A DNA stretch of 64,000 bases from an uncultured Bacteroidales bacterium (GCA_902776955.1 CACYSG010000001.1:1-64000), one strand, 5' to 3'. Positions 16,210 through 25,467 are shown, counted from the first letter of the stretch. Notes: generated from the sequence alone by a model not told the origin. Translations and numbers: made by a program.

Positions 16210-17067
16210 TTACTTGTCCAGGTGCTCCTTGAGGATGCGCATCGTGTCGTTGCACAGGCGGATGAACATCTCGCGGTTCTTAAGCATGGTGGAGGTCTTG
16301 ACCTGCTTGTCGGCACCCGAGAACAGGTAGCCCGTGTCCTTGCTCTCGAGGGCACGCAACGTGGGTACCACGCCGGCCTCGGGGCTGGGGATATTGCGGC
16401 TCAGGTAGTCGGGAACGCGGTCCATCCAGCGCGACATCGCGATGGCGCCGCTCTTGAGCAGGCCCGGATTGACACAGTTCACCGACACGCGGCGGGTCTT
16501 CATCGTGCTCGACATGTATATCGAGAACAGCGTGAGCGCCAGCTTGCTCTGGGCATAGGCTCCCCACGGGGTGAAGTGGGACACGGCGGGGAACTCATAC
16601 GGCAGCGACACAAACCGGCGCGAGACACTCGTCGACAGGATGATGTGCCCATCTTCGATAATCAGGGGATATACCTGCATCGACAGCAGCACGGTGCTCA
16701 GGTAGTTTACCTGCACGGCATGCTCAAAGCCGTCGTCCGAAATCTCGCTGCGGCGGGGCAGCAGGCCGGCATTATTGATGAGAGCGGCAACAGGGCGCTT
16801 CAACGCACGCAGCCGCTTAACGAAGTCATTGACCAGTTCAAAGGAGTTGAGGTCCAGCTGCAGGCAGGTGATATCCTTGTTGCGGGTCACTTTGCGTAAT
16901 TGGGTGGCATAGTTCTCGGCCTTCTCAATATCGCGGCTGGCAAGCAATACGGCTTTGCCTTGTTCGGCGAGTTTACGCGTGATTACGCTGCCCATGCTGT
17001 CGGTGGAGCCTGTGACGATATACAATGGTTTCACATCGTCCAGCACTTTATCGTTATCGGTCATCAT
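16210..17067 (-). CDS. Short-chain dehydrogenase/reductase
   Basis: Classical-type SDR of 285 aa. The Rossmann motif TGSTDSMG lies at 19-26, NNAG at 98-101, the catalytic Ser in LSTSVSR at about 147, and YAQSK gives Tyr171 and Lys175. The spacing and the region after the YxxxK resemble retinol dehydrogenase/WW-domain oxidoreductase-like SDRs; the substrate is not predictable. First gene of the SDR-ribF-upp run; a TATCTTTG box lies 37 bp upstream. Confidence 0.88.
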   Translation of the reverse strand: MMTDNDKVLDDVKPLYIVTGSTDSMGSVITRKLAEQGKAVLLASRDIEKAENYATQLRKVTRNKDITCLQLDLNSFELVNDFVKRLRALKRPVAALINNAGLLPRRSEISDDGFEHAVQVNYLSTVLLSMQVYPLIIEDGHIILSTSVSRRFVSLPYEFPAVSHFTPWGAYAQSKLALTLFSIYMSSTMKTRRVSVNCVNPGLLKSGAIAMSRWMDRVPDYLSRNIPSPEAGVVPTLRALESKDTGYLFSGADKQVKTSTMLKNREMFIRLCNDTMRILKEHLDK

Positions 17068-17103
17068 ATCGTTTAGTTTTGTGGTTTATTCTGTTCTAAC
17101 CCG

Positions 17104-17111
17104 CAAAGATA
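17104..17111 (-). promoter_or_regulatory. -7 box for SDR-ribF-upp operon
   Basis: Minus-strand TATCTTTG matches TAnnTTTG, 37 bp before the SDR ATG. Confidence 0.55.
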
Positions 17112-17327
17112 TAAAACTTTGCCTAAAGTCATGCTATCGCATGGCAAAAAAGGACGGCAATTAAACTTTTTTCGCACTCTTTTACCTCATAACGACAAGC
17201 CGATAATCCCTTGAGCCCCACACGGCCCTCTGGGACACATGGCGATGGATAAAATGGCGATTCGCCGCGCGACATGCCTTGTCGACCTAAAATAACCTAG
17301 ACTGGCCTGTTGTCTCTGGTTTTTTTG
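17112..17327. other. Intergenic region between divergent SDR and psuK operons
   Basis: About 215 bp between the two -7 boxes. I see no ORF with coding character, no C-rich repeat and no strong hairpin. Confidence 0.5.
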
Positions 17328-17335
17328 TAACTTTG
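17328..17335 (+). promoter_or_regulatory. -7 box for psuK-psuG
   Basis: TAACTTTG matches TAnnTTTG, 27 bp before the psuK ATG. A TTG at 17310-17312 is only 15 bp upstream of the box, shorter than the usual 19-20. Confidence 0.55.
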
Positions 17336-17361
17336 CAGACAGAATTCAATAGTTTGTAGAG

Positions 17362-18258
17362 ATGACTGGATATGTGACTGTTATCGGCGGAGTGAACATG
17401 GACATATCGGCGGCATTGACGGCTCCGTTTGTCCCGGCCGACTCCATCCCGGGTCAGGTGACACTGGGCTGCGGTGGCGTGGCACGTAACATCGCCCACA
17501 ACCTGCTGTTGATGGGCAATGACGTGAAGTTCGTGAGCCTTTTTGGCGGAGAGACGTTCGGTGAGATGTGTTGGCGCGAGTGCGAGGTCATCGGCTTGGA
17601 CTTGTCGTTGAGCGAGCGCCGTGAGGGCTTGCGCAACGGTCTGTACCTGTGCGTCAACGACCTGACGGGCGACATGATTGCCGCTGTCGCCGATACCGAT
17701 ATCATCGACCACGTTACGCCCGACTTCCTGGAGCCCCGCATGGGCAGCATCAACGCAGCGGCTGCCGTGGTGGCCGACACCAACATGTCGGAGGACTCCT
17801 TGAGGTACCTCATCGACCATTGCACTGTTGCGCCGTTGTTTATCGACACCGTGAGCACCGCCAAGGCACCCCGCGTCATCACGGCCCTGCAACATAGCGC
17901 GACAAAGCGGCTCCACGGCCTGAAACTCAACCTGCTCGAGGCACAGACCGTGACCCGTTGCCACACAGTCCGCGATGCGGCCTCATGCCTCACGGCCATG
18001 GGCGTTGAGGAGGTGTACATCACCCTGGGAGCCGAGGGCGTCTACTGTAGCGACGGCTCCCGTCACGAGCACTTGCCCGCCATTCCCACCCGCGTCATCA
18101 ACACCACCGGTGCCGGTGACGCCTTCATCGCAGGCATCGTGCATGCGACGATGCAGCATGTGCCCTTCCCCGACGGAGCCCACACGGGCCTCAAGGCAGC
18201 CCATGCCGCACTACTCTCCCAGCAAACCGTCAATCCCAACATCCAAAACTATCTATAA
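17362..18258 (+). CDS. psuK: PfkB-family kinase, probable pseudouridine kinase
   Basis: Ribokinase-fold sugar kinase of 298 aa. VIGGVNMDIS (8-17) is the N-terminal signature, GCGGVARNIA the substrate-proximal glycine motif, and NTTGAGDAFIAG the PfkB signature with the catalytic base Asp253. Fold alone gives only a nucleoside or sugar kinase; the next gene, psuG, makes pseudouridine the likely substrate, which PsuK phosphorylates to pseudouridine 5'-phosphate. No pseudouridine transporter gene is adjacent. Confidence 0.88.
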   Translation: MTGYVTVIGGVNMDISAALTAPFVPADSIPGQVTLGCGGVARNIAHNLLLMGNDVKFVSLFGGETFGEMCWRECEVIGLDLSLSERREGLRNGLYLCVNDLTGDMIAAVADTDIIDHVTPDFLEPRMGSINAAAAVVADTNMSEDSLRYLIDHCTVAPLFIDTVSTAKAPRVITALQHSATKRLHGLKLNLLEAQTVTRCHTVRDAASCLTAMGVEEVYITLGAEGVYCSDGSRHEHLPAIPTRVINTTGAGDAFIAGIVHATMQHVPFPDGAHTGLKAAHAALLSQQTVNPNIQNYL

Positions 18259-18259
18259 A

Positions 18260-18330
18260 AGAACTCTAGAATATCTAGATCCTCTAGAACATCTAGCCCC
18301 CTTTAAACTTTAACCCTTAAACTTTAAACT
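18260..18330 (+). repeat. Short degenerate TCTAGA/CTTTAAA repeats between psuK and psuG
   Basis: TCTAGA-like words recur four times in 18263-18297, then CTTTAAACTTTAA words to 18330. The run fills the gap between the two genes and belongs to the class of short repeats seen next to stop codons elsewhere in the window. Confidence 0.5.
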
Positions 18331-18334
18331 AAGA

Positions 18335-19246
18335 ATGAACAAATATCTTTCCATCTCACCCGAAGTGCAGCAAGCACTCAACGAGGGCCGCCCCGTAGTC
18401 GCCCTCGAGTCAACCATCATCTCCCACGGCATGCCCTATCCACAAAACGTGGAAACGGCCCTGCGGGTAGAGCAGACCATCCGCGACGGCGGCGCCGTTC
18501 CCGCCACCATCGCCATCATCGGCGGCAAACTCAAGGCGGGCTGCACACCCGACGAAATCGAGTACCTCGGCAAGAAAGGCCAGGCCGTCACCAAGGCTTC
18601 GCGCCGTGACCTGCCCGTGCTTATCGCACGTGGCGAGGATGGCGCTACCACCGTGACCACGACCATGATTATCGCAGCGATGGCAGGCATACGCGTGTTT
18701 GCCACTGGCGGCATCGGTGGCGTGCACCGCGGTGCCGAGACCACGATGGACATCAGCGCCGACCTCGAGGAACTGGCGATGACCCCCGTGATGGTCATCT
18801 GCGCTGGCGCCAAGTCCATCCTCGACCTGGGACTCACGCTGGAGTATCTCGAGACCAAGGGCGTGCCCGTCATCGGCTACGGCACCGAGGAACTGCCCGC
18901 CTTCTACACCCGTCACAGCGGTTTCAAGGTGGATTACCGCATCGACACCCCCGAGGAATTGGCCGCCGCATTCAAGGCGAAACTCGACATGGGTCTGCAG
19001 GGCGGTATGTTGGTCACCAACCCCATCCCCGAGGAGTATTCCATGCCTGCCGAGGTCATCAACAAGGCCATCGACGAGGCCATCGACGAGGCCAACCGCC
19101 TGGGCATTCGTGGCAAGGAGACAACGCCCTTCCTGCTGGCCAAGGTCAAGGACCTCACCGGCGGCGACAGCCTCGCCAGCAACATCCAGCTCGTGCTCAA
19201 CAATGCCCGACTGGCTGCCCAAACCGCCGCTGCCCTGATGGCCTAA
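18335..19246 (+). CDS. psuG: Pseudouridine-5'-phosphate glycosidase
   Basis: Cleaves pseudouridine 5'-phosphate to uracil and ribose 5-phosphate. ALESTIISHGMP (23-34), TKASRRDLP (86-94) and FATGGIGGVHRGAE (122-135) are family signatures. Glu25 and Lys87 lie 62 residues apart, the spacing of the acid Glu31 and Schiff-base Lys93 of E. coli PsuG, so the enzyme should be active. 303 aa is normal. With psuK it forms a complete two-step pathway whose uracil could feed Upp encoded at 14592-15248. Confidence 0.95.
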   Translation: MNKYLSISPEVQQALNEGRPVVALESTIISHGMPYPQNVETALRVEQTIRDGGAVPATIAIIGGKLKAGCTPDEIEYLGKKGQAVTKASRRDLPVLIARGEDGATTVTTTMIIAAMAGIRVFATGGIGGVHRGAETTMDISADLEELAMTPVMVICAGAKSILDLGLTLEYLETKGVPVIGYGTEELPAFYTRHSGFKVDYRIDTPEELAAAFKAKLDMGLQGGMLVTNPIPEEYSMPAEVINKAIDEAIDEANRLGIRGKETTPFLLAKVKDLTGGDSLASNIQLVLNNARLAAQTAAALMA

Positions 19247-19301
19247 TGGGGTTCTGATGCTTTTTTTTGAAAAACTAGGGTGCTGTTTTAACTAAAATAG
19301 A

Positions 19302-19309
19302 TACCTTTG
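19302..19309 (+). promoter_or_regulatory. -7 box for zinc-ribbon gene
   Basis: TACCTTTG matches TAnnTTTG, 53 bp before the ATG at 19362. Confidence 0.5.
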
Positions 19310-19361
19310 TAGTTTGAAAATTAAACGAAGTTTAATCATTGGTAAAAAATAGACTAAGATT

Positions 19362-20846
19362 ATGAGATGTCAACATTGCGGACACGAGGTTCCTGAAGGC
19401 TCGATTTACTGTAACCGATGCGGCTACCGCATGAGTAACGATATGGCTTGCCCTCATTGCGGCAAGCAGATTCCCGCTTCTTCGGCGTTCTGCCCCAGCT
19501 GTGGCAAGGCCGTCAAGGAGATAGCCCGTCCTCAGCAGCCGGCAGCAACCGCTACGGCAGCCGCAGCAACCCCGCGGACCGAGCAGCCGCAGCCCACACA
19601 GACCTATAACGAGCAGCGCCGAGCCGCACAGCAGCAGGCCGCCCGTCAGCCGGTCAATGCATGGAAACAGCCCGAGCCCGAGGAGGATGACGATGATACC
19701 GACGACAACGATGGTGGTCGTTCCAACTTTAACCGCAACCTCATCATCGGTATCATTGCCGTGGCTGTTCTCATCGGACTGCTCAGCCTGTTGCGCCATT
19801 GCAACAGTCAGGAGAATGACCGTCTCGAGGCCCGTGCCGACAGTCTTGCCATCCAGGCCGAGGGCAGCCAGGACCCGATGGCGGTACTCACAGCCGAGCT
19901 CAACCGCAACGGCTTGACCGAGGACAAGGCCTACACGGGATGTGCCGTACGCTTCGACAGCACCGACCCCGACACCCCCGAGCGCATCGTCGGCGTGACC
20001 TACAAGGACGATACCGACCGCCCCTTCATCAAGGTCTATAACCTCACCCGTGACGGCGGTGGCTGGAAAACCGAATTGGGACAGACCAAGTATTTCGACG
20101 GCCGCGTCATCATGATGGACAACTCATCGCTCATCGCCGACGCCATGAATGTGCCCCGCAAGGTAACCATCGAGGGTAAGCAGTACCTGTATTTCGCGAT
20201 GGTCAACCACTTGAAGGGCGCTGGCGAGGGCGGCAATGGACGTGTGACGCTTTGCCTCTATGACACCGAGGGCAAGAAGTTGACCACCCTGACCTATGAC
20301 GGCAAAATCCGCTCGCGCACCGACGGCCGACAGTATGTCTATTGCCGCGGACCGCTCGAGAGCACCAGCGGCAGCGAGCGCAGCTTCCTGAAACAGGAGG
20401 CCGGCAACATCGGGGCCATACGCGTCGCAACTCAGGATGAGATAGACGCCGAGGAAGAGGCCAAGGCACAGGAAGAGGAAGCCAAGGCACTTGAGGGCGA
20501 GGAGAATGCCGGTGCCAAGTGGGATCACGACAACGCCGAAAACGTCGAGAAACTCAAGGAGGGCGAGGAAGTGAAGATGAAACCCACCCAGTACGACAAG
20601 CCCATCATCAACATGAAGGAAATCAAGGACAAACTTGAGAATGACCGCTATCTGGTATTCCTCGACACCAAGGGCGCTGTCGTGGGCTTCAACAAGAACA
20701 CCCGCAAGTATTTCACCATCTATGGCGGCAAGAACGGCTCGGCAACGGGCATCAGTTTCCATGGTGACAACACCGTGCTCATCAAGACCGGCGGCGGTTC
20801 CATCACCTATGACCTGGTAAATGACCGCGCCAAGAGCGCTAATTGA
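19362..20846 (+). CDS. Double zinc-ribbon membrane protein of unknown function
   Basis: 494 aa. Two N-terminal zinc ribbons use Cys3/6/17/20 and Cys30/33/44/47. An Ala/Gln/Pro-rich linker (55-105), an acidic patch (105-117) and one membrane helix (126-145) follow. The C-terminal 340 residues face the other side, with an acidic helical insert (about 360-400, E/K/A-rich) and beta-rich ends. Topology suggests cytosolic zinc ribbons and a periplasmic sensor-like domain. A 36-aa membrane peptide gene starts 5 bp downstream and is probably co-transcribed. Function unknown. Confidence 0.8.
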   Translation: MRCQHCGHEVPEGSIYCNRCGYRMSNDMACPHCGKQIPASSAFCPSCGKAVKEIARPQQPAATATAAAATPRTEQPQPTQTYNEQRRAAQQQAARQPVNAWKQPEPEEDDDDTDDNDGGRSNFNRNLIIGIIAVAVLIGLLSLLRHCNSQENDRLEARADSLAIQAEGSQDPMAVLTAELNRNGLTEDKAYTGCAVRFDSTDPDTPERIVGVTYKDDTDRPFIKVYNLTRDGGGWKTELGQTKYFDGRVIMMDNSSLIADAMNVPRKVTIEGKQYLYFAMVNHLKGAGEGGNGRVTLCLYDTEGKKLTTLTYDGKIRSRTDGRQYVYCRGPLESTSGSERSFLKQEAGNIGAIRVATQDEIDAEEEAKAQEEEAKALEGEENAGAKWDHDNAENVEKLKEGEEVKMKPTQYDKPIINMKEIKDKLENDRYLVFLDTKGAVVGFNKNTRKYFTIYGGKNGSATGISFHGDNTVLIKTGGGSITYDLVNDRAKSAN

Positions 20847-20851
20847 TTGAT

Positions 20852-20962
20852 ATGACTCCCGAGAAACGATATTATTTTTGGTTTTTCCTCAAGCTGGATC
20901 TCATCCTGGTAGGTTTGCTAGCCCTGCTCTGGTGGCTCAACAACGTCGCCTTCGCCGGGTAA
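20852..20962 (+). CDS. 36-aa small membrane protein
   Basis: An ATG 5 bp after the zinc-ribbon stop opens a 36-codon frame ending TAA. The peptide begins MTPEKRYYFWFFLK and continues as one hydrophobic helix (about residues 9-32, with a WW pair) and a short polar end. The charged start with a single helix and tight spacing suggest a real co-transcribed small membrane protein, perhaps a partner of the zinc-ribbon protein. No homologue is recognised. Confidence 0.55.
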   Translation: MTPEKRYYFWFFLKLDLILVGLLALLWWLNNVAFAG

Positions 20963-20979
20963 AAGATGACAATCCCGCC

Positions 20980-21065
20980 CCCCGTTATATCCGTAATATC
21001 CGTTCCCTCCGTCATTTCCGTTATTTCCGTTATATCCGTTATATCCGTTATATCCGTCCCCTCCA
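20980..21065 (+). repeat. Family C 9-nt-period array
   Basis: About nine consecutive TCCGTNNNN units (TCCGTAATA, TCCGTTCCC, TCCGTTATT, TCCGTTATA) between the small ORF and the GNAT-like gene. No family A hairpins accompany this copy. Confidence 0.9.
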
Positions 21066-21099
21066 TCCCACCTCGAACTAAAAAAAAACAATAAGAATA

Positions 21100-22230
21100 A
21101 TGGTAGAAATCCGAGAAATCCAACCCACCAAGCGCAACCTGCTCAAGTTTGTGCATTTCCCCATCGACACGCTGTACCGCGACAGCCAGTATTTTGTCCC
21201 GCCTCTGGTCACCGATGAAGTGAACACCCTGAGGCCCGACAAGAACCCCGCTTTTGACTTCTGCGAGGCGGTTTATTACCTGGCCTATCGTGACGGTGAA
21301 ATCGTGGGACGCGTGGCTGGTATCATCAACCACGTCTGCAACGAGCGCTCGGGCAAGAAGGAGGCGCGATTCAGCTACATCGACTTCATCGATGACGCCG
21401 AGGTCGTGGACGCTCTCATCGACGCCGTGACACGATGGGGAAAGTCCAAGGGCATGGAACACCTCACGGGGCCGCTGAGTTTTACCGACATGGATCCCGA
21501 GGGCATGCTCATCGAGGGCTACGACCGCGTGGGAACCAGCGGCGGCATCTACAATTTCCCGTATTATCCCAAGCACATGGAACGTCTGGGATTTGTCAAG
21601 GATGCCGACTGGATTGAGCTGCTCATCACCATCCCGAAGGAGATTCCCGAGAAGATGCAACGCATCTCCGACCTCGTGTCCCAGCGTTACAATCTGGAAA
21701 CCATCAAATACACCAGCCGCAAGAAACTGGTGGCCGACTATGGCGATGCCATCTTTAAGTTGATCAATGTGGCCTATGACGAGATTTTCGGCTATTCGCC
21801 ACTCTCCGACAAGCAAATCGATCACTACATCAAGATGTACCTGCCGTTCCTGCCCTTGAACGACCTGGCAATGGCCGTCGAGAAGGACACGCGCGAACTC
21901 ATCGCCGTGGGCATCTCCATCCCATCGATGGCGCGGGCGCTCATCAAGAACCGCGGACGCCTCTTCCCCATGGGTTGGAAACCGCTGCTGCACGCCTTCA
22001 AGCACAACGATGTCGTGGACCTCATGCTCATCGCCGTCAAGCCCGAGTTCCAGAACAAGGGCGTGAACTCGTTGCTGTTCACCGACCTCATCCCGTGCTT
22101 TAACGCCAATGGCTACAAGGTGGCCGAGAGCAACCGCGAGCTTGAGCTCAACTCCAAGGTGCTCAAGCAGTGGGATTACTTCGAGACCGACCAGCACAAG
22201 CGCCGCCGCGCCTTCACCAAGGAGATCTAG
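21100..22230 (+). CDS. GNAT-like acyltransferase family protein
   Basis: 376 aa, cytosolic. The C-terminal third contains VVDLMLIAVKPEFQNKGVNS, resembling the beta4 strand and acyl-CoA-binding turn (normally Q/RxxGxG/A) of GNAT N-acetyltransferases, followed by a helix and a terminal strand. The N-terminal half has a second GNAT-like pattern (AYRDGEIVGRVAGII), suggesting a tandem GNAT fold. The acceptor is unknown. It is flanked by C-rich repeats rather than a gene partner. Confidence 0.75.
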   Translation: MVEIREIQPTKRNLLKFVHFPIDTLYRDSQYFVPPLVTDEVNTLRPDKNPAFDFCEAVYYLAYRDGEIVGRVAGIINHVCNERSGKKEARFSYIDFIDDAEVVDALIDAVTRWGKSKGMEHLTGPLSFTDMDPEGMLIEGYDRVGTSGGIYNFPYYPKHMERLGFVKDADWIELLITIPKEIPEKMQRISDLVSQRYNLETIKYTSRKKLVADYGDAIFKLINVAYDEIFGYSPLSDKQIDHYIKMYLPFLPLNDLAMAVEKDTRELIAVGISIPSMARALIKNRGRLFPMGWKPLLHAFKHNDVVDLMLIAVKPEFQNKGVNSLLFTDLIPCFNANGYKVAESNRELELNSKVLKQWDYFETDQHKRRRAFTKEI

Positions 22231-22253
22231 CCACCAGCCCTCCGCTCCCCCAT

Positions 22254-22330
22254 GCCGTGGCTCAGCCACGGCCCCATTGGCAAGAGGGAATGTAGAAAGG
22301 CGGTCGTCCGTGCCGTGGCTCTGCCACGGC
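22254..22330 (+). repeat. Two GCCGTGGC hairpins (family B-like)
   Basis: GCCGTGGC-TCA-GCCACGGC (22254-22272) and GCCGTGGC-TCT-GCCACGGC (22312-22330) are perfect 8-bp stems with 3-nt loops, each followed by CCCC. The design equals the family B hairpin GCCGTCGC-TCT-GCGACGGC with one compensated base pair. They separate the GNAT-like gene from pgi and could also act as terminators. Confidence 0.85.
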
Positions 22331-22373
22331 CCCAACAACAAGAGACATCAATAATTAAATAACTGTAACAGTC

Positions 22374-23693
22374 ATGAACGATAAAATTCAAGTGATTAGC
22401 AAATTCGCCCTTCAGGGGCTGGAAACACAGGCATTACGTGACGCTGCGCTCGCCGCAAAGCAGACGCTGGAGAGCGGCAGCGGTGCAGGTAACGACTTCC
22501 TGGGCTGGCTCCACCTGCCCAGCAGCATCGACGAGCAGCAGTTCCAGGCGATTGAGCAGAGTGCTGCCCAGTTGCGCAGCGAGTGTGAGTATGTCATCAG
22601 CATCGGCATAGGCGGCAGCTACCTCGGTGGCAAGGCCGTCATCGATGCCTTGAGCAACCACTTTGCCGCCTACAGGCAGGATGGTGGACCCAAGGTGCTC
22701 TTTGCCGGCAGCAACATCGGCGAGGATTACCTCTACGACCTCATGGACCTGGTGCGCGGCCACAAGTTCGGCATCATCGTCATCTCCAAGTCGGGAACGA
22801 CGACCGAGCCGGCCATCGCCTTCCGCCTGTTCAAGGAGATGCTCGAGAAGCAGGAGGGCAAGGAGTTTGCCAGCCGCAACATCATTGCTATCACCGACTC
22901 ACGCCGCGGTGCACTGCGCCGCCTCGCCATGGAAGAGGGCTATGCCACCTTTGTCATCCCCGACAATGTGGGCGGACGTTTCTCGGTGCTCACGCCCGTG
23001 GGCTTGCTGCCTATCGCTGTGGCCGGATTTGACGTGCGTGCACTGGTGGCAGGTGCCGTCGAGATGGAGAAGGACGGCGACGAGCAGGTGCTCGATTATG
23101 CCATCGCACGCAACGCCCTCTATCAGCAGGGCAGGAAGATTGAGATTCTCGCCAACTTCACTCCGCGCCTGCACTTCATCGCTGAGTGGTGGAAACAGCT
23201 CTACGGCGAGAGCGAGGGCAAGCAGCACAAGGGTATCTTCCCCGCTAGCGTCGACTTCACTACCGACCTCCACAGCATGGGACAGTGGATTCAGGACGGC
23301 GAGCGCACCATCTTTGAGACGGTGCTCAGCGTGGGGGACCAGCAGCACGAGGTCATCATCCCCAACGACGAGGCCGACCTTGACGGTCTGAATTACATCG
23401 CAGGCAAGAACGTGGACTACGTCAACAAGATGGCCGAACTGGGAACCCGCCTGGCACACATCGACGGCGGCGTGCCCAACCTGCTCATCACCATCCCCGC
23501 AGTCAACGAGCGCTACATGGGACAGCTCATTTACTTCTTCGAGAAAGCGTGCGGCGTGAGCGGCTATATGCTCGGCGTCAACCCGTTCGACCAGCCCGGT
23601 GTCGAGGCCTACAAGAAGAACATGTTCGCCTTGCTCGAGAAACCCGGCTACGAGGAAGCCACCGCAGCAATCAAAGAGAAACTCAAACATTAA
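22374..23693 (+). CDS. pgi: Glucose-6-phosphate isomerase
   Basis: Interconverts glucose 6-phosphate and fructose 6-phosphate in glycolysis. The sugar-phosphate loops [13 protein letters not shown] (about 78-90) and [12 protein letters not shown] (about 138-149) are present, as is the [14 protein letters not shown] signature. 439 aa is the short bacterial Pgi form. Preceded by hairpins at 22254-22330 and followed by an unrelated gene 120 bp on. Confidence 0.96.
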   Translation: MNDKIQVISKFALQGLETQALRDAALAAKQTLESGSGAGNDFLGWLHLPSSIDEQQFQAIEQSAAQLRSECEYVISIGIGGSYLGGKAVIDALSNHFAAYRQDGGPKVLFAGSNIGEDYLYDLMDLVRGHKFGIIVISKSGTTTEPAIAFRLFKEMLEKQEGKEFASRNIIAITDSRRGALRRLAMEEGYATFVIPDNVGGRFSVLTPVGLLPIAVAGFDVRALVAGAVEMEKDGDEQVLDYAIARNALYQQGRKIEILANFTPRLHFIAEWWKQLYGESEGKQHKGIFPASVDFTTDLHSMGQWIQDGERTIFETVLSVGDQQHEVIIPNDEADLDGLNYIAGKNVDYVNKMAELGTRLAHIDGGVPNLLITIPAVNERYMGQLIYFFEKACGVSGYMLGVNPFDQPGVEAYKKNMFALLEKPGYEEATAAIKEKLKH

Positions 23694-23813
23694 CAAATAA
23701 TCAAACAACAGGAACAACAATAAACAACAGGAACAACCGATTATTATATTGTTGTTAACGTTGTTCAGCGTTGTTAAAGTTGTTTGATTTAACAAGAAAC
23801 TAGATACTATAAA

Positions 23814-25313
23814 ATGATTTATCCGATTCTTTCGGCCGAGGAAGCCGCCGAATTTGTACAAAATGGCTTCACCGTGGGCGTTTCGGGATTTACTTCACCC
23901 GGTTGTCCTCAAGCAGTGCCTGTTGCCATCGCCGAGCGCGCAAAGCGCGAGCATGAGGCAGGTCGCGAGTTCAAAATCAACCTCTTCAGTGGCGCTTCCA
24001 CCAGCGACCACATCGACGGTGAGTTGACGCGTGCCGACGCACTCAACTTCCGCACCCCTTACCAGTCGCACCCCGACATGCGTAAGGCCATCAACGCTAA
24101 TGCCATCCACTATAACGACCGCCACCTGAGCGAGCTGGCTCAGGAGTTCCGCTATGGCTTCTACGGTAAGATGGACATCGCCATCGTCGAGGCTCAGAGC
24201 ATCACCGATGACGGCGAGCTCGTGCTGGGTACATCGATGGGCAACACCGCCACCTGGCTCAAGATGGCCGACAAGGTGATTGTCGAGGTCAATGACCAGA
24301 TCCCCGAGACCATCCGTGGCATGCACGATGTCTATACGCCCGTTGACCCGCCTTACCGTCGCGAGATCCCCATCTATACGCCTCACGACCGCGTGGGTAC
24401 TCCCACCGCCCATGTCGACCCCAAGAAGGTCCTCGGCGTTGTCAAGACTTCGCTGCCCATCAGCAAGGAGGGTGCTTTCACCCCCGTTGACGAGGTGACT
24501 GCAGCCATCGGACGCAACGTGTGTGCCTTCCTTGTTAACGAGCTCAAGGCTGGCCGCATCCCCAAGGAGTTCCTGCCCCTCCAGAGTGGTGTGGGCAACA
24601 TCGCAAACGCCGTGCTCGACGCCCTTGACAAGAGCGACGACATCCCCCCGTTCGAGATGTACACCGAGGTGATCCAGGACAGCGTGCTCGAGCTCCTCGA
24701 GAGCGGCAAGTGTAAGTTTGCCAGCACCTGCTCGATGACCTTCTCCAGCGGTGCCATGACCGAGTTCTTTGAGAAGGGCGAGGCCCTCCATGGCAAGGTG
24801 CTCATGCGTCCCAGCGAAATCAGCAACAACCCCGAGGTGGTTCGCCGTCTCGGCGTCATTACGATGAACACCGCCATCGAGGCCGACATCTACGGTCACA
24901 TCAACTCGACCCACGTGAGCGGCACCCGCCTGATGAATGGTGTCGGCGGCTCGGGCGACTTCACCCGCAACGCCTACATCAGCATCTTCCTGTGCCCCTC
25001 AATCAAGAAGGACGACTGCATCAGCACCATCGTGCCCATGGTTTCCTATCCTGACCACAACCCCCACTCGGTGGACATCATCATCACCGACCAGGGTATC
25101 GCCGACCTGCGCGGCAAGGATCCCGTTCAGAGTGCTCACGAGATCATCGAGAAGGCTGCACATCCCGTTTATCGTCCCCTGCTGCGTGAATATCTCACGC
25201 TCGCCAAGAAGGGCCACGTGATGATGAACCCGGACATCGCCTTCGCCTTCCACAGCACACTGATGCACGACGGCGACATGCGCAAGACCGACTTCGCCAA
25301 GTTCATGAAGTAA
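23814..25313 (+). CDS. Acetyl-CoA hydrolase/transferase family (succinate-type CoA-transferase)
   Basis: 499 aa with the acetyl-CoA hydrolase/transferase N- and C-domains. GVSGFTSPGCPQAVP near residue 22, QSGVGNIANAVL (about 260) and GSGDFTRNAYIS (about 381) are family motifs. In Bacteroidota this family moves CoA between succinate, propionate and acetate in the last steps of propionate or acetate fermentation; the exact acceptor cannot be told from sequence. Single gene, with a short spacer of AACAAC-type words upstream. Confidence 0.88.
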   Translation: MIYPILSAEEAAEFVQNGFTVGVSGFTSPGCPQAVPVAIAERAKREHEAGREFKINLFSGASTSDHIDGELTRADALNFRTPYQSHPDMRKAINANAIHYNDRHLSELAQEFRYGFYGKMDIAIVEAQSITDDGELVLGTSMGNTATWLKMADKVIVEVNDQIPETIRGMHDVYTPVDPPYRREIPIYTPHDRVGTPTAHVDPKKVLGVVKTSLPISKEGAFTPVDEVTAAIGRNVCAFLVNELKAGRIPKEFLPLQSGVGNIANAVLDALDKSDDIPPFEMYTEVIQDSVLELLESGKCKFASTCSMTFSSGAMTEFFEKGEALHGKVLMRPSEISNNPEVVRRLGVITMNTAIEADIYGHINSTHVSGTRLMNGVGGSGDFTRNAYISIFLCPSIKKDDCISTIVPMVSYPDHNPHSVDIIITDQGIADLRGKDPVQSAHEIIEKAAHPVYRPLLREYLTLAKKGHVMMNPDIAFAFHSTLMHDGDMRKTDFAKFMK

Positions 25314-25322
25314 AGTCCTCGC

Positions 25323-25467
25323 AAGGCGATACAAACTCGTAACGGAAAAGGGGACGGCTCTGCTGGATGAAAAATGCCATCATTTTTCGTACAGCAGACC
25401 CGTCCCCCCGTAATAAAAACCGCCCTCACAAGGCGTTACAAACCCCTTCTCGCAAGGCGATACAAAC
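25323..25467. repeat. GGGGACGG dyad element with three AAGGCGWTACAAAC flanks, copy 2
   Basis: AAGGCGATACAAAC (25323-25336), the nested inverted repeat 25350-25407 (outer GGGGACGG/CCGTCCCC, then GCTG/CAGC, inner GAAAAATG/CATTTTTC), then AAGGCGTTACAAAC (25430-25443) and AAGGCGATACAAAC (25454-25467). It matches 7146-7236 in sequence and orientation and abuts the start codon of the next gene. Confidence 0.8.
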
